64,000 nucleotides of DNA. It comes from Strigamia acuminata (lineage: Eukaryota > Arthropoda > Chilopoda > Geophilomorpha > Linotaeniidae). The stretch spans positions 92,501 to 156,500 of the forward strand of contig CASHSZ010000001.1 in NCBI GenBank assembly GCA_949358305.1. Direction: 5' to 3'. Numbering within the stretch: the first letter of the stretch is position 1; each line of letters begins with the position of its first letter. Below the pieces are notes generated by a model. It had not been told where the DNA came from. It made no database searches and saw only the letters and a list, made by a program, of their open reading frames with translations. Positions 1-12,355 of this stretch are shown piece by piece. The position numbers and the translations under genes are program-made.

Positions 1-33
<33 letters not shown>
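1..33. repeat. (GA)n microsatellite at window edge
   Basis: The window opens in a pure GA dinucleotide run of about 30 bases, cut by the left edge. No coding role is evident, although the reading frame of the neighbouring minus-strand exon stays open into it. Confidence 0.9.
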
Positions 34-35
<2 letters not shown>

Positions 36-99
36 TGAGTGAATAAAAAATTAAAATAATCAATGGACGAACGAATAAACCGAAACGTTTTTCTTTCAC

Positions 100-1337
100 C
101 TTCTTTTCTGCCTCGCCCTTTCGTCGTTTCGGTTGATCCGAGACACGTTGCGGCGCCGGGCGTTTCGGCGCCGGTAGTTTCGGTTCGTCGCACCCCCTTT
201 GGTCGATGCTCGACCTTATCGTCGCGATCGGTACGTAAAATTTATGTTTCGTCCAAAGATGTTGCCTCAGGTCATCCGGCTGCGTGTCGCACAAAGGGCA
301 GTCGGGCGCGTGCTCCGTCGTCGAAAACAGTTCCTGTCGGGTAAAAAAACAAAAAAAAAAAAACATACGATTTGTTCAGCGACGACACCGAGCGACCGCG
401 CGAGGAAACACATACGTACCTGGCAAAAGCCGTCGAATGTGCCGATGTGGCCGCGCAGCAATTTCCTGGCCGCCTCAAAGTCTTTGGCCACGGTGTGCAC
501 ACTCCGCCAGTGATCGCCAATGTCCCTGAGTGGGCCAGCCGGTTTCCATCCGCCGCCATCGTCGTCGTCGTCGCCGTCGCCGTCGTCGTCGTCGTAGGCG
601 TAGGCGTAGTTCGCGCGTTTCCTGCGGCACAGCCAACACATCCCCGCCCTGCTGCGAACGGGCTTGTCCTGAACGAAGGAGAAGAAGAAGAAGAAGAAGA
701 AGAAAAAACGAGTGAATCGACGACACGGGCGGGCGCCGTTGCTCACCTTCGCAGAGTCGTAGGAGCCAAAGTCTGTTTGTTGCGACTGCGACCCGCTGGG
801 AGGGACTGGGAGCATCGCCTCGAGAGCCCCCAGTCTTTCGCCGTGGTTGGCGAGGTTCGACCTCAATTCTTCCAGTTCAACTTCCAGGGTGTTGATCTTG
901 GCTTGCATGGCTTCGACCTCGCGCCCCGTTGCCCCGTCACCGCCGCTGTTGCCGTCGTTGGCTTCGTTGCCGCCGTTGCCGTTGTCGCCGCCACCGCCGT
1001 TGTTGCCATTGCCATTGTCGTTGTCGTCGTCGTTGTCGCTGTCGAGTCGTCTATCGAAAAACGAAAACGAATGTAAATGGTATCCCGCACGAACTCGGTC
1101 GCGCCGTGGTACTTACATTGGACGGGGTTTGCGCACACCTTCCAATCCGGACAACGTGCTCGGAAACGACTGGCTGGCGCCCGGGTCCGCGCTCTCGGTT
1201 CCCGCTGTTCCGTACGGCGACGACAAAACGTGCACCACCTCCTCGGCGCCCGTTTCCGCGTGGGTCTCCGTGACACCTCCGCCCTCGGGGTTCACTCCCG
1301 TCCGTTCTTCGCCCACTCCTCGTTGCTCGTCGTCCAT
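100..1337 (-). CDS. Spliced zinc-finger/coiled-coil protein gene, 3' end off window
   Basis: Four exons join with matching phases: 1337-1117 (ATG at 1337; GTAAGT donor; phase 2), 1050-747 (GTGAGC donor), 668-420 (GTACGT donor) and 333 to about 100 (possible GTGAAA donor, otherwise open to the edge). All internal joins keep one frame, giving about 336 residues. Exon 1 is acidic and disordered. Exon 2 starts with a Asp/Asn/Gly-rich stretch and then a heptad-like coiled coil (QAKINTLEVELEELRSNL). Exon 3 has CWLC, a long poly-Asp insert and HWRSVH, resembling a split C2H2 finger. Exon 4 has CPLCDTQPDDLRQHLWTKH, a clear C-x2-C-x9-H-x4-H finger, then a Lys/Arg-rich tail. This suggests a nuclear DNA- or RNA-binding protein, but the family is not recognised. 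Exon 1 is the first coding exon; its upstream region has no obvious TATA box. Confidence 0.6.
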
Positions 1338-1399
1338 TTTCGTCAATCAATCGCCTACTTATAAACGAATTGGTCGTTTAATCAATTAATTGGTTAATT

Positions 1400-2590
1400 C
1401 GTTAGACCGATTAACGGACGAACGGACGGACAAATAATAGCGCCGCGAGTAGTAACCACAAAACCAACGTTGAATCTAGTCGCTTGATATCGACGGGGTT
1501 TCCCCCCTCCTCCGTGCTCACGCACGCTGTCCCGCATGGCACGCCGTTTTTATTCGCCCGCTCCGTTTCTTCTCTCGTTTGTTTGTTTTTTTTTTTTAAG
1601 AAATAATGCGATTGGATAGCCTTACTTACTCGTTTGTTCGTTTTTTTTTTGTTTGTTTGTTTGTTTGTTTTTCCCACTCTACGGAGTCCAACGAACCGAT
1701 ATATGTACGCGTGTGCGTCGCGAAGAAGGAGAAGGGCACAACAATGGCGGGGAAAAGCTTGATCCGCTGTTCACCTCGATGTCACGGCGCTGCGACGCGA
1801 CGCTCGGCGATGCGAATTAAAAAGAAAAAATGAAACAAAATAAAACAAAGTGAAACAATAAAATGAAACGAAACGAAACAAAATAAAATGAAACGAATAA
1901 ATGATCGGCGTTTTGAATCGTGCCGCGTCATGTTGCCCGGTTGCGCCACCAGGTGCCCGCGCAGCGCTCGGCGCTCGGTGTTCGGTGTTCGGCCCGTCCC
2001 GTGGACGGGGGAGGAGAAGAACGAAGCGGGGACTACGGGTTCGGGTTAGGCGCCGACGGCGTGGTCGATCGATTATATTTTCTCGTTTTCTATTTATCTT
2101 CTCGTAAGAGTGAGTTGTAAAGGCGTATAAAGAATAAACAATTGGAGCGAAAAGTAAACGGTCTTTTTATTCGTGTACATTTGTAAAATTTGAAAATTTT
2201 TCTTAAAACTAAGCGTGAATAAACGAGCGAAAAAAATGAGGCGGGCTCGCGCGACGAGCGACGGGTCTAGTTGTCGCATTAGTCGGTCCTGGTCGAGGAG
2301 CAGTCTGTCTGTCCTTAACGGTCAAAATGAGAATGGCACCGAAGAGACTCCGTACATTATTCGATGTGAAATCTGAAATCTGAAATCTGAAATCTGAAAT
2401 CTGAAAAATCTGAAAAACCTGAAAAACCTGGGACCCGTGAAAACCCGAAATCTGAAAACCGATTGATTGGTCGGTCGATCAATCAATCGATCGATCGATC
2501 GGTGGACGGTTGGCTGCCTGCCCCGCCCACCCGCGACGATTGGCCCCACCGGCCGGCGGTGGCCCATTCTCGACTTATTTATTTATTATT
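1400..2590. other. Intergenic, simple-sequence rich
   Basis: No gene is supported here. It contains T-rich runs (1580-1670), a GAAAC/AAAAT-rich stretch (1828-1895), a (TCTGAAA)n run at about 2362-2420 and a (TCGA)n run near 2480. Short ORFs here are low-complexity. Confidence 0.6.
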
Positions 2591-2592
2591 TT

Positions 2593-5500
2593 GACCGGCC
2601 CGAAGGCCAGTCTGAGACCGAAAAAGCACGGCTGCTTTTACAAAGACGGGTATCGAATACCGCGCCGCTCGGCGGGTACTGTGCGCCGCTCGACCGAGCG
2701 GCGGGCCCGAGTCCCGAGTTCGATCTGAAAGTGTTGGCAAAACCCATCGAACGTGTTCGGGAAGACTCCCGTCCACAACGACGGCGCGAGACCCCCGGAA
2801 GATGAAAATAAAATACGAAACGGCTCATTTTCTATAAAATTTTTATTCTAACGAATTACGACGAAGATAACCTAATTATCGGTTAAAGCACGGACCGCAA
2901 AGTCGGTCCCACGACCGAAGAATTAAAATTTTAATCGTCTTTCTTTTTTCGTGTGATATTTTTTTTTACCTCGTACCGATCGCCACATCGGACACGAGTA
3001 GAATGCACGCGACCGCACGCATGCTGCGAGGTTTAGACGGTCGAAGGAATGCCGGTAAGGGAGCTTATTTTCGGGGCGAGTCGTCGGGGCTGCCGCTGCC
3101 GCCGCTGTCGCTCAACGACCCCAATCGCATCTATTCGTCGGGACGGATACGTTCCATTTTCGGACTTATTTATTTATTTATTTATTTATTATTTTGACCG
3201 GCCCGAAGGCCAGTCTGAGACCGTGGCGAAGCAAGGGTCCTTTTATATCGGATACCGCGCCGCTCGGCGGGTACTGTGCGCCGCTCGACCGAGCGGCGGG
3301 CCCGAGTCCCGAGTTCGATCTGAAAGTGTTGGCAAAACCCATCGAACGTGTTCGGGAAGACTCCCGTCCACAACGACGGCGCGAGACCCCCGGAAGATGA
3401 AAATAAAATACGAAACGGCTCATTTTCTATAAAATTTTTATTCCAACGAATTACGACGAAGATAACCTAATTAACGGTTAAAGTACGAACCGCAAAGTCG
3501 GTGCCACGACCGGAGAATTAAAATTTTAATCGTCTTCCTTTCTCTGATGATCTTTTTTTTTTTTACTCCGTACCGATCGCCACGTCGGACACGAGTAGAA
3601 TGCACGCGACCGCACGAGCGCTGCGAGGTTTGAACGAACAAACGGATGCCAGCGCAGGACCTTATTTTCGGGGCGATTCGTCCGGGCTGTCGCTGCCGCT
3701 GACGCCGCTCAACGACACCACCTGCCCCTATTCTGGCCGGGACGGGGACGTTCTATTTCCGATTTATTCATTTATTTGTTATTTTGACCGGCCCGAAGGC
3801 CAGTCTGAGACCGAGACCCACCGACCGACCATTGGATGGTAGGCGACTCGACCAACAGAAAATGGCGACGAACATTTTAGGAGACGGAACCACACCAACG
3901 ACCGACCGGCCATTTGGTACTCAACAGGTACTCCAGTCTCGATCTGAAAAACGTCCGCAATGTCTATCGGATGCGATGACCGGGACTCGCATCGACTGCG
4001 ACGGTACACGGTCCCTGGGAAATGATTTAAAAATGTAAAACGACGATTATTTTGTAAAACTTTTATTCGAATCTGCCACAACGAAGATAACCTAATTAAC
4101 GGTTAAAGCACGAACCGCAAAGTCGGTGCCACGACTGGAGAATTAAAATTTTAATCGTCTTCCTTTCTCTGATGATCTTTTTTTTTTTTACTCCGTACCG
4201 ATCGCCACGTCGGACACGAGTAGAATGCACGCGACCGCACGAGCGCTGCGAGGTTTGAACGAACGAACGGATGCCGGCGCAGGACCTTATTTTCGGGGCG
4301 AGTTAGTCGTCGGGGCTGTCGCTGCCGCTGACGTCGCTGCCGCTGACGTCGCTCAACGACGCCACCCACCCTTATTCTCGCCGGGACGGGTGCGACCTAT
4401 TTCCGATCCATTTATTTATTTATTTATTTATTTATTATTTTGACCGGCCCGAAGGCCAGTCTGAGACCGAGACCGCTCTCGGAGACCCGTCGACAAAATC
4501 ACTGGCTGGAGCGTGCATCGGACCGACGACCGATAAACGGATGGGTGAAAAAATGCCAGTGGTCCGCACCGATCGTCGGGGCGTGAATGTCGACCTCTCA
4601 CATCGGTCTCGATCCGAAAGCACTCACGGGGTCAATTGAACGCACCGAAGGCGACTGCCATCGAATACGACGGCGCAAGACCCCCGGGAGGTGAAAATAA
4701 AATGCGGAGCGGCGGGTTTCCTATAAAATTTTTATTGCGATAAAGTGCGACGAAGATAACCTAATTAACGGTTAAAACGCAAACCACAAAGTCGGTTCCA
4801 CGACCGGAGAACTAAAATTTTAATCGTCTTTCCTTTTGCGTGTAATATTTTTTTTTTACCCCGTACCGATCGCCACACCGGACACGAGTAGAATGCACGC
4901 GACCGCACGCGCGCTGCGAGGTTTAGACGGACGAAGAAATGCCGGTGCGGGAGCCTTTTTTCGGGGCGAGTCGTCGGGGCTACCGCCGCCGCTGCCGCCG
5001 CTCAACGACGCCACCCGCCCCTAGTCTCGCCGGGACGGGAGCGTTCTATTTCCGATTTATTCATTTATTTGTTATTTTGACCGGCCCGAAGGCCAGTCTG
5101 AGCCCGAGACCGATTGGGGACCTGTCGACCACCCATTTGGTGCACAAGCATAAATACCGCACCACCGACCGATCCTCGGGTGGGAGAGGCGAATGCCATC
5201 TTGTCATCCAACGGGGATCGAGCGGCGCACGAGACGGGGGCGACGGCCCTCTCACTTTGGTCTCGATCTGAGGATCCCCTCAAAATCCGTAGAACGCGAT
5301 GATTGAAACTAACGCCTACTACGACGGCACGAGACCCCCGGAAGATGAAAATAAAATGCATAACGGCTGATTTTCTATAAAAATTTTATTCCAACGAATT
5401 ACGACGAAGATAACCTAATTAACGGTTAAAGCACGAGCCGCAAAGTCGGTGCCACGACCGGAGAATTAAAATTTTAATCGTCTTTCCTTTTTCGGGTGAT

Positions 5501-6318
5501 CTATGCCGATCGCCACATCGGACACGAGTAGAATGCACGCGACCGCACGCGCACTGCGAGGTTTAGACGAGCAAACGGATGCCGGCGCGGGAGCTTATCT
5601 TTTGCGACGAGTCGTCGGGGTTGCCGCTGCCACCACCACCGCCACCGTCCAGCGACCCCAACCGCCTTTATTCGCCGACTCGTTTATTTATTTATTTATT
5701 TATTTATTTGTTTATTTTTTTTGACCGGCCCGAAGGCCGGTCTGAGACCGAGAGGTGCTCTCGACAAAGATGTGTCCACCGTTGGATGCAAGAACTCGGG
5801 TACCGCGCCACTCGACGGGTACTGCGCCGCTCGGACGAGCCACGGCCCCTCGTTCCGCTGGCGATCTGGAAACTCCCACAAAGTCCGTCGAACGCATCGA
5901 GCGAGACTCGCTCCGATTATGACGGCGCAAGACCCCCGAAAGATGAAAATGAAATACGGAAATGTCAATTTTCCGTAAAAATTTTATTCCGATAAATTGC
6001 GACGACGATAATCTAATTAACGATTAAAGCACGAACCGCGAAGTCGGTTCCACAACCGGAGAATTAAAATTTTAATCGTCTTTCTTTTTCGTGTGATATT
6101 TTTTTTACCTCGTACCGGTCGCTACATCGGACACGAGTAGAATGCACGCGACCGCACGCGCTGCGAGGATTAGACGGACGAAGGACGCACGAAGGGATGC
6201 CGACGCGGGACTTTATTTTCGGGGCGAGTCATCGAGGTTGCCGCTGCCGCCGCCACTCACTCGACGACCCCAGCTGCCACTATTCGCCGGGACGAACGCG
6301 TTCTATTTCCCGACCTAC

Positions 6319-6369
<51 letters not shown>

Positions 6370-6890
6370 TTCATTTATTTATTTATTTATTTATTTTGAC
6401 CGACCCGAAGGCCAGTCTGAGACCGACGAAGCAAGGGAGGTTTAAAAAAGACGGGTATCGGATACCGTGCCGCTCGGCGGGTACTGGCGCCGCTCGACCG
6501 AGCGACGGGCCCGAGTTCCGCATTCGATCTGAAAGTGTCGGCAAAACCCATCGAACGTGTTCGGGAAGACTCCCGTCCACAACGACGACGCGAGACCCTC
6601 GGAAGATGAAAATAAAATACGATACGGCCGATTTTCTATAAAATTTTTATCCCGATAAGTCACGACGAAGATAATCCAATTAACCGTTAAAGCACGGGTC
6701 GCGGAGTCGATTCCACGACCGGGGAATCAAATTTCGACTGTCTGTCTTCCCCCGTTACCCGTTTTTTAATTCCGAGCGATGTCCGGCGCGCGCCCGTTCG
6801 CTCCCTCCCTCTACCCGGAATAGACAGACGCGAGAACGGAGCAAAATCTCTGACCTCGGCCCGTCCCGCCGCTAGTTTATTTATTTTCGA
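2593..6890. repeat. Seven-unit tandem array, 590-675 bp units
   Basis: Units start at the shared motif GACCGGCCCGAAGGCC at 2593, 3196, 3786, 4442, 5079 and 5723 (GACCGACCCGAAGGCC at 6398), spaced 603, 590, 656, 637, 644 and 675 bp. Each unit has, in order: that motif, a variable segment, a TATAAAA-like box, a conserved core of about 80 bp (hairpin CGGTNCCACGACCG followed by the palindrome ATTAAAATTTTAAT), a T8-10 run, a GC-rich block starting AATGCACGCGACCGCACG, and a (TTTA)n run. Units 1, 2 and 7 share their variable segment, including the perfect stem CCGCTCG-AC-CGAGCGG; units 3 to 6 have other inserts. Unit 7 has a decayed core. The ATG-initiated ORFs in the GC block are not kept open between units, so coding is unlikely. 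It could be a satellite or a family of tandem non-coding transcription units. Confidence 0.85.
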
Positions 6891-7092
6891 CTTATTTATT
6901 TATTTATTTATTTATTTATCTATTTATTATTTTGTTTGTTTATTTAATTATTCTATTTCATTTTATTTTTTTAATGAATTATTATTATTATTGTTGTTTA
7001 GCTAGAAGTATGCTACGTCGCGTGTCATTATCGCCATTGTTATCACCGGGCGTCGCGTCGGTTCATTCGCCAAAATCAGACAGACAGACACA

Positions 7093-8325
7093 ATGGACGC
7101 GACACGCGCTTCGCACACGGAGGTAAATTATTAAACCATTACTTGTAAAATGTTATTTTGTCAATTGGCCGCGTTCGCGTTTTGCGTGCGCAGAATGCAC
7201 GAACTCACCGAGTTACTCGCGTAAACGTTAGCGTCGCCGTTGTTCTCGTCGCTAGACGAAACGACCAATTTGACGAATGGACGAACGAGTTTAACGAATT
7301 TGATAAAACTTAACGAGTGGACGAGATTAACGAATGAATGAATAAATAAAAAAAAATAAAGAAATAAATAGGCGTTTGTTTCGGGGCAATTCGTATAGTG
7401 CAACGAGTCGTGCGGTGAAACTATAGCGCCCCCCTCTCGCTCGTCCTTCGGTCTCTTTTCCTCACCTCCACCCCTTCTTCTTTCGGTTTTACCGCGCTCG
7501 CGCTTCGATTTAATTCAATTTAATTTAATTTATTCCTTCTCTACAGATGCCGATCGAAAACGAGAGCGAGAGTGGGAGCGAGAACGAGGCGCTGACGCAG
7601 CTGCAGCCGCCGCAGTCGCAGCTACCGTCGCAACCACCGTCACCGGGGACGTCGGAGACGCCGACGCAGCCACAGTCGCCGGAGACGCAGCGAACGGTAA
7701 AGCGTCCCGGGGAAGCGGGCGATCCGGCGCCAACCAAAAAGGTATCCCGTCAAGATTGTCGTCGTTCATTCGTCTATTCATTCGCCTATTCCCCCTCCAT
7801 TTTCCAGCCGCGTCAAGACGGAGAATCGTCGCCAGCGCGCGTCGTCGCCTCGTCGTCGAGCGACGCCGTCCCATCTACGTCGTCCGCCGCTCCCTTGTCG
7901 GGCGGGCTGGAGGCTCCGGCAAAGACAGTGGCGGAGGAGGGAGAGGGCGAAGAAGGAGGAGAGGGAGGAGAAGGAGAAGAAGAGGAAGAAGAAGAAGATG
8001 AAGAGGAAGAGGAGGAAGAGAGCGACGACCGAGACGTCGCCGATGGAGTCGAGTTGCTCCCGGCTGGAGGCCCCGTGTTCTCGCGTTTGGCGTTGGACGC
8101 GCACCGCGCTATAGTTAGAATGCTGATGCGCATGGTGAGTGAGTCAGTCGGTGGAAAACGTTCACCGTGCATGTACGCACCTTTTTTTCCCCGTATTTCG
8201 ACAAACATTCGTTTTTTTTTTTTTTTTTTTTTTTTTAGCCGCCACCCAACACTGGTGGCTCCTCCGACGCACCGGCGGTTACCCGCGAGTCGAAGAAACG
8301 GGACAGTGAGCGAATTCTCCACTAA
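7093..8325 (+). CDS. Four-exon gene, acidic disordered protein
   Basis: Exons 7093-7122, 7547-7741, 7808-8134 and 8239-8325 are each a whole number of codons, and all introns are phase 0 with GT-AG ends (GTAAAT, GTATCC, GTGAGT donors; CTACAG, TTCCAG and poly-T TTTAG acceptors). The product is 212 residues. The N-terminal third is Ser/Glu then Gln/Pro-rich. The middle holds a Ser-rich and then a Glu/Asp/Gly-rich run of about 50 residues, followed by a possible amphipathic helix (FSRLALDAHRAIVRMLMRM) at the end of exon 3. The tail is short and charged (TRESKKRDSERILH). No known domain is seen. A nuclear, protein-interaction role would fit the composition but is inference. Exon 1 is only 10 codons, and an alternative start at the exon 2 ATG (7547) is possible. 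Confidence 0.6.
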
Positions 8326-8399
8326 GCGCCTCTTCGAATACTCATCTTTTCTTCTCTCATTTCAGAATAGATGGATAGGCAGATAAAGGCGACATCGAG

Positions 8400-8880
8400 G
8401 ATCGAAACGGCCAATATTTCATTTTATTTCATTTCATTTCATCTTTATTTTATTTTATTTTATTTTATTTTATTTTATTTTTTTATGTATTCGATTTGTT
8501 TATTAATTTGTTTGTTTGTTTTCATTTGTTTTCATCGATTCGTTTAAAATGCTAGACGAATAAAAAATAAATAAATAGATAAACGAACTCGGTTGTTGTT
8601 GCGTGGCTTCTTTAAGCGAGCTCGGGGTTGCCTCGCACGCACGAGGGGCGCACCGGTAGTTACTTCCGTGGTGTTGCGCCGTGCACACCGTGCGCCGACG
8701 GTAGTTTGCGCGCATTGTCTGTCGCGCGACCCACTCGGTCTATCGGTACGGAGGCATCGTCGTGGTTCGTATTTTGGAGCGGCCGTGTCTGGCCTCGAGA
8801 GGGAGAGGAGGGGGAGGAGGAGGAGGGAGGGGAGACGGTGACAAATATTTATTTTGAAACAAATTACCGGGACTACCGGC
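8400..8880. other. Gap between gene and satellite
   Basis: This gap holds an (ATTTT)n microsatellite at about 8415-8482 and then a GC-rich stretch with no recognisable gene, up to the first satellite unit. Confidence 0.6.
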
Positions 8881-8889
8881 GCTCGTTGG

Positions 8890-11800
8890 CGCCCGTTGTC
8901 CCGTGCGGGCCGTTAACGGGCCGCCGACGATCCCGCAACGGCCCCGTAACGGCCCGTACGGGCCGTTAACGGGCCGCACGAGGTTGGCGAGGCCGCCGCA
9001 CGGGCCGCCGACGGTCCCGTAACGACCCCGTTAACGGCCCGTGCGGGCCGTTAACGGGCCGCCGACGGTCCCGTCACGATCCCGTAACGGCCCGTACAAG
9101 CCGTTAACGGGCCGCCGACGGTCCCGTCACGATCCCGTCACGGCCCGTGCGGGCCGTTAACGGGCCGCCAACGGTCCCGTCACGATCCCGTCACGGCTCG
9201 TGCGGGCCGTTAACGGGCCGCCGACGGTCCCGTCACGATCCCGTCACGGCCCGTGCGGGCCGTTAACGGGCCGCCGACGGTCCCGTCACGATCCCGTCAC
9301 GGCCCGTGCGGGCCGTTAACGGGCTGCCGACGGTCCCGTCACGATCCCGTCAACGGCCCGCATGGAGTCGTACGGGCCGTTAACGGGCCGCCGACGGTCC
9401 CGTCACGATCCCGTCACGGCCCGTGCGGGCCGTTAACGGGCCGCCGACGGTCCCGTCACGATCCCGTCACGGCCCGTGCGGGCCGTTAACGGGCTGCCGA
9501 CGGTCCCGTCACGATCCCGTCAACGGCCCGCATGGAGTCGTACGGGCCGTTAACGGGCTGCCGACGGTCCCGTCACGATCCCGTCACGGCTCGTGCGGGC
9601 CGTTAACGGGCCGCCGACAGTCCCGTCACGATCCCGTCACGGCCTGTGCGGGCCGTTAACGGGCCGTTAACGGGCCGTTAACGGCCCGTTAACGGCGTAA
9701 AACCAAAAACAGGATTCGAGATTAATGTCTATGAATGTTGTACGCGTTTTCACGTACGTGTTGTCGGTTGTTGATTTTTTCGATTTACGCCGTAACGGCC
9801 CGTTAACGGCCCGTTAACGGCCCGTCAACGGCCCGTCAACGGCCCGCAACGGCCCGCACGGGCCGTTAACGGGCCGTCGACGATCCCGTCACGATCCCGC
9901 AACGGCCCGCACGGGCCGTTAACGGGCCGCTGACGGTCCCGTCACGATCCCGTCACGGCCTTCGTTCCCGGACTTCGGCTCGCCGACGGCCCGTACGACC
10001 TCACGCGGGCCGTTAACGGGCCGTTAACGGCCCGTTAACGGCCCGTTAACGGCGTAAAACCAAAAACAGGATTCGAGATTAATGTCTATGAATGTTGTAC
10101 GCGTTTTCATGTACGTGTTGTCGGTTGTTGATTTTTTCGATTCACGCCGTAACGGCCCGTTAACGGCCCGTTAACGGCCCGTCAACGGCCCGTCAACGGC
10201 CCGCAACGGCCCGCACGGGCCGTTAACGGGCCGTCGACGATCCCGTCACGATCCCGCAACGGCCCGCACGGGCCGTTAACGGGCCGCTGACGGTCCCGTC
10301 ACGATCCCGCAACGGCCCGCACGGGCCGTTAACGGGCCGTCGACGATCCCGTCACGATCCCGCAACGGCCCGCACGGGCCGTTAACGGGCCGCTGACGGT
10401 CCCGTCACGATCCCGCAACGGCCCGCACGGGCCGTTAACGGGCCGTCGACGGTCCCGTCACGATCCCGCAACGGCCCGCACGGGCCGTTAACGGCCCGTT
10501 AACGGCCCGTTAACGGCCCGTTAACGGGGCAAAACCGAAAACAGGATTCGAGATTAATGTCTATGAATGTTGTACGCGTTTTCATGTACGTGTTGTCGGT
10601 TGTTGATTTTTTCGATTCACGCCGTAACGGCCCGTTAACGGCCCGTTAACGGCCCGTCAACGGCCCGTCAACGGCCCGCAACGGCCCGCACGGGCCGTTA
10701 ACGGGCCGTCGACGATCCCGTCACGATCCCGCAACGGCCCGCACGGGCCGTTAACGGGCCGCTGACGGTCCCGTCACGATCCCGTCACGGCCTTCGTTCC
10801 CGGACTTCGGCTCGCCGACGGCCCGTACGACCTCACGCGGGCCGTTAACGGGCCGTTAACGGCCCGTTAACGGCCCGTTAACGGCGTAAAACCAAAAACA
10901 GGATTCGAGATTAATGTCTATGAATGTTGTACGCGTTTTCATGTACGTGTTGTCGGTTGTTGATTTTTTCGATTCACGCCGTAACGGCCCGTTAACGGCC
11001 CGTTAACGGCCCGTCAACGGCCCGTCAACGGCCCGCAACGGCCCGCACGGGCCGTTAACGGGCCGTCGACGATCCCGTCACGATCCCGCAACGGCCCGCA
11101 CGGGCCGTTAACGGGCCGCTGACGGTCCCGTCACGATCCCGCAACGGCCCGCACGGGCCGTTAACGGGCCGTCGACGATCCCGTCACGATCCCGCAACGG
11201 CCCGCACGGGCCGTTAACGGGCCGCTGACGGTCCCGTCACGATCCCGCAACGGCCCGCACGGGCCGTTAACGGGCCGTCGACGGTCCCGTCACGATCCCG
11301 CAACGGCCCGCACGGGCCGTTAACGGCCCGTTAACGGCCCGTTAACGGCCCGTTAACGGCCCGTTAACGGGGCAAAACCGAAAACAGGATTCGAGATTAA
11401 TGTCTATGAATGTTGTACGCGTTTTCATGTACGTGTTGTCGGTTGTTGATTTTTTCGATTCACGCCGTAACGGCCCGTTAACGGCCCGTTAACGGCCCGT
11501 CAACGGCCCGTCAACGGCCCGCAACGGCCCGCACGGGCCGTTAACGGGCCGTCGACGATCCCGTCACGATCCCGCAACGGCCCGCACGGGCCGTTAACGG
11601 GCCGCCGACGGTCCCGTCACGGTCCCGTCACGGCGCGTGCGGGCCGTTAACGGGCCGCCGACAGTCCCGTCACGATCCCGTCACGGCCTTCGTTCCCGGA
11701 CTTCGGCTCGCCGACGGCCCGTACGACCTCACGCGGGCCGTTAACGGGCCGTTAACGGGCCGTTAACGGCCCGTTAACGGCCCGTTAACGGCGTAAAACC

Positions 11801-12115
11801 AAAAACAGGATTCGAGATTAATGTCTATGAATGTTGTACGCGTTTTCACGTACGTGTTGTCGGTTGTTGATTTTTTCGATTTACGCCGTTAACGGCCCGT
11901 TAACGGCCCGTTAACGGCCCGTCAACGGCCCGCATGGAGTCGTACGGGCCGTTAACGGGCCGCCGACGGTCCCGTCACGGTCCCGTCACGGCGCGTGCGG
12001 GCCGTTAACGGGCCGCCAACGGTCCCGTCACGATCCCGTCACGGCCCGTGCGGGCCGTTAACGGGCCGCCGACGGTCCCGTCACGATCCCGTAACGGCCC
12101 GTTACGGCCAAGGGC
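8890..12115. repeat. GC-rich palindromic satellite with higher-order units
   Basis: The array is built from short modules around the self-complementary GGGCCGTTAACGGGCC/GGCCCGTTAACGGCCC, alternating with GACGGTCCCGTCACGATCCC in units of about 57 bp. A different AT-richer segment of about 100 bp (containing CAGGATTCGAGATTAATG) interrupts it six times, at 9710, 10067, 10542, 10899, 11385 and 11806. Spacings are 357, 475, 357, 486 and 421, so from the second copy on there is a dimeric higher-order repeat of about 832-843 bp. ORFs within it are read-throughs of the repeat and are not genes. Heterochromatic or centromeric satellite is possible. Confidence 0.9.
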
Positions 12116-12355
12116 CGTAACGGGATAACTGAGAGAGTCGGGTGCGAGACCACGTGACCCGGAGTGTGGTTTTTGGGGGCGAGGGCCGTCCTCCGACCGC
12201 GCCGTGACGCGCCCCGGGTCGGATCAAGAGGCGACCCGGTCGGAAACCGAACCTCGGGGTTCCTCGGGGCGTGGTTTTTTGGGGACGGGGGGAGGGGGGG
12301 ATTGGGTCGCGTGCTCCGACCGCGCCGCAACGCGCCGTGGGTCGGTCACCAACCT

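Noticed and set aside
2862-2945. tRNA or U6 snRNA in the conserved core of the tandem array
   Set aside because: No A and B boxes at proper spacing and no snRNA signature; only a hairpin and a palindrome are visible.
3003-6200. ORFs starting MHATARALRG in successive array units
   Set aside because: The similarity follows from recent DNA duplication. The frame breaks at different points in different units and runs into the (TTTA)n tract, so there is no sign of protein-level constraint.
9253-9659. ORFs repeating RAVNGPPTVPSRSRHGP in the GC satellite
   Set aside because: They are translations of a 57-bp repeat whose length is a multiple of three; no start context, splice structure or flanking coding sequence.
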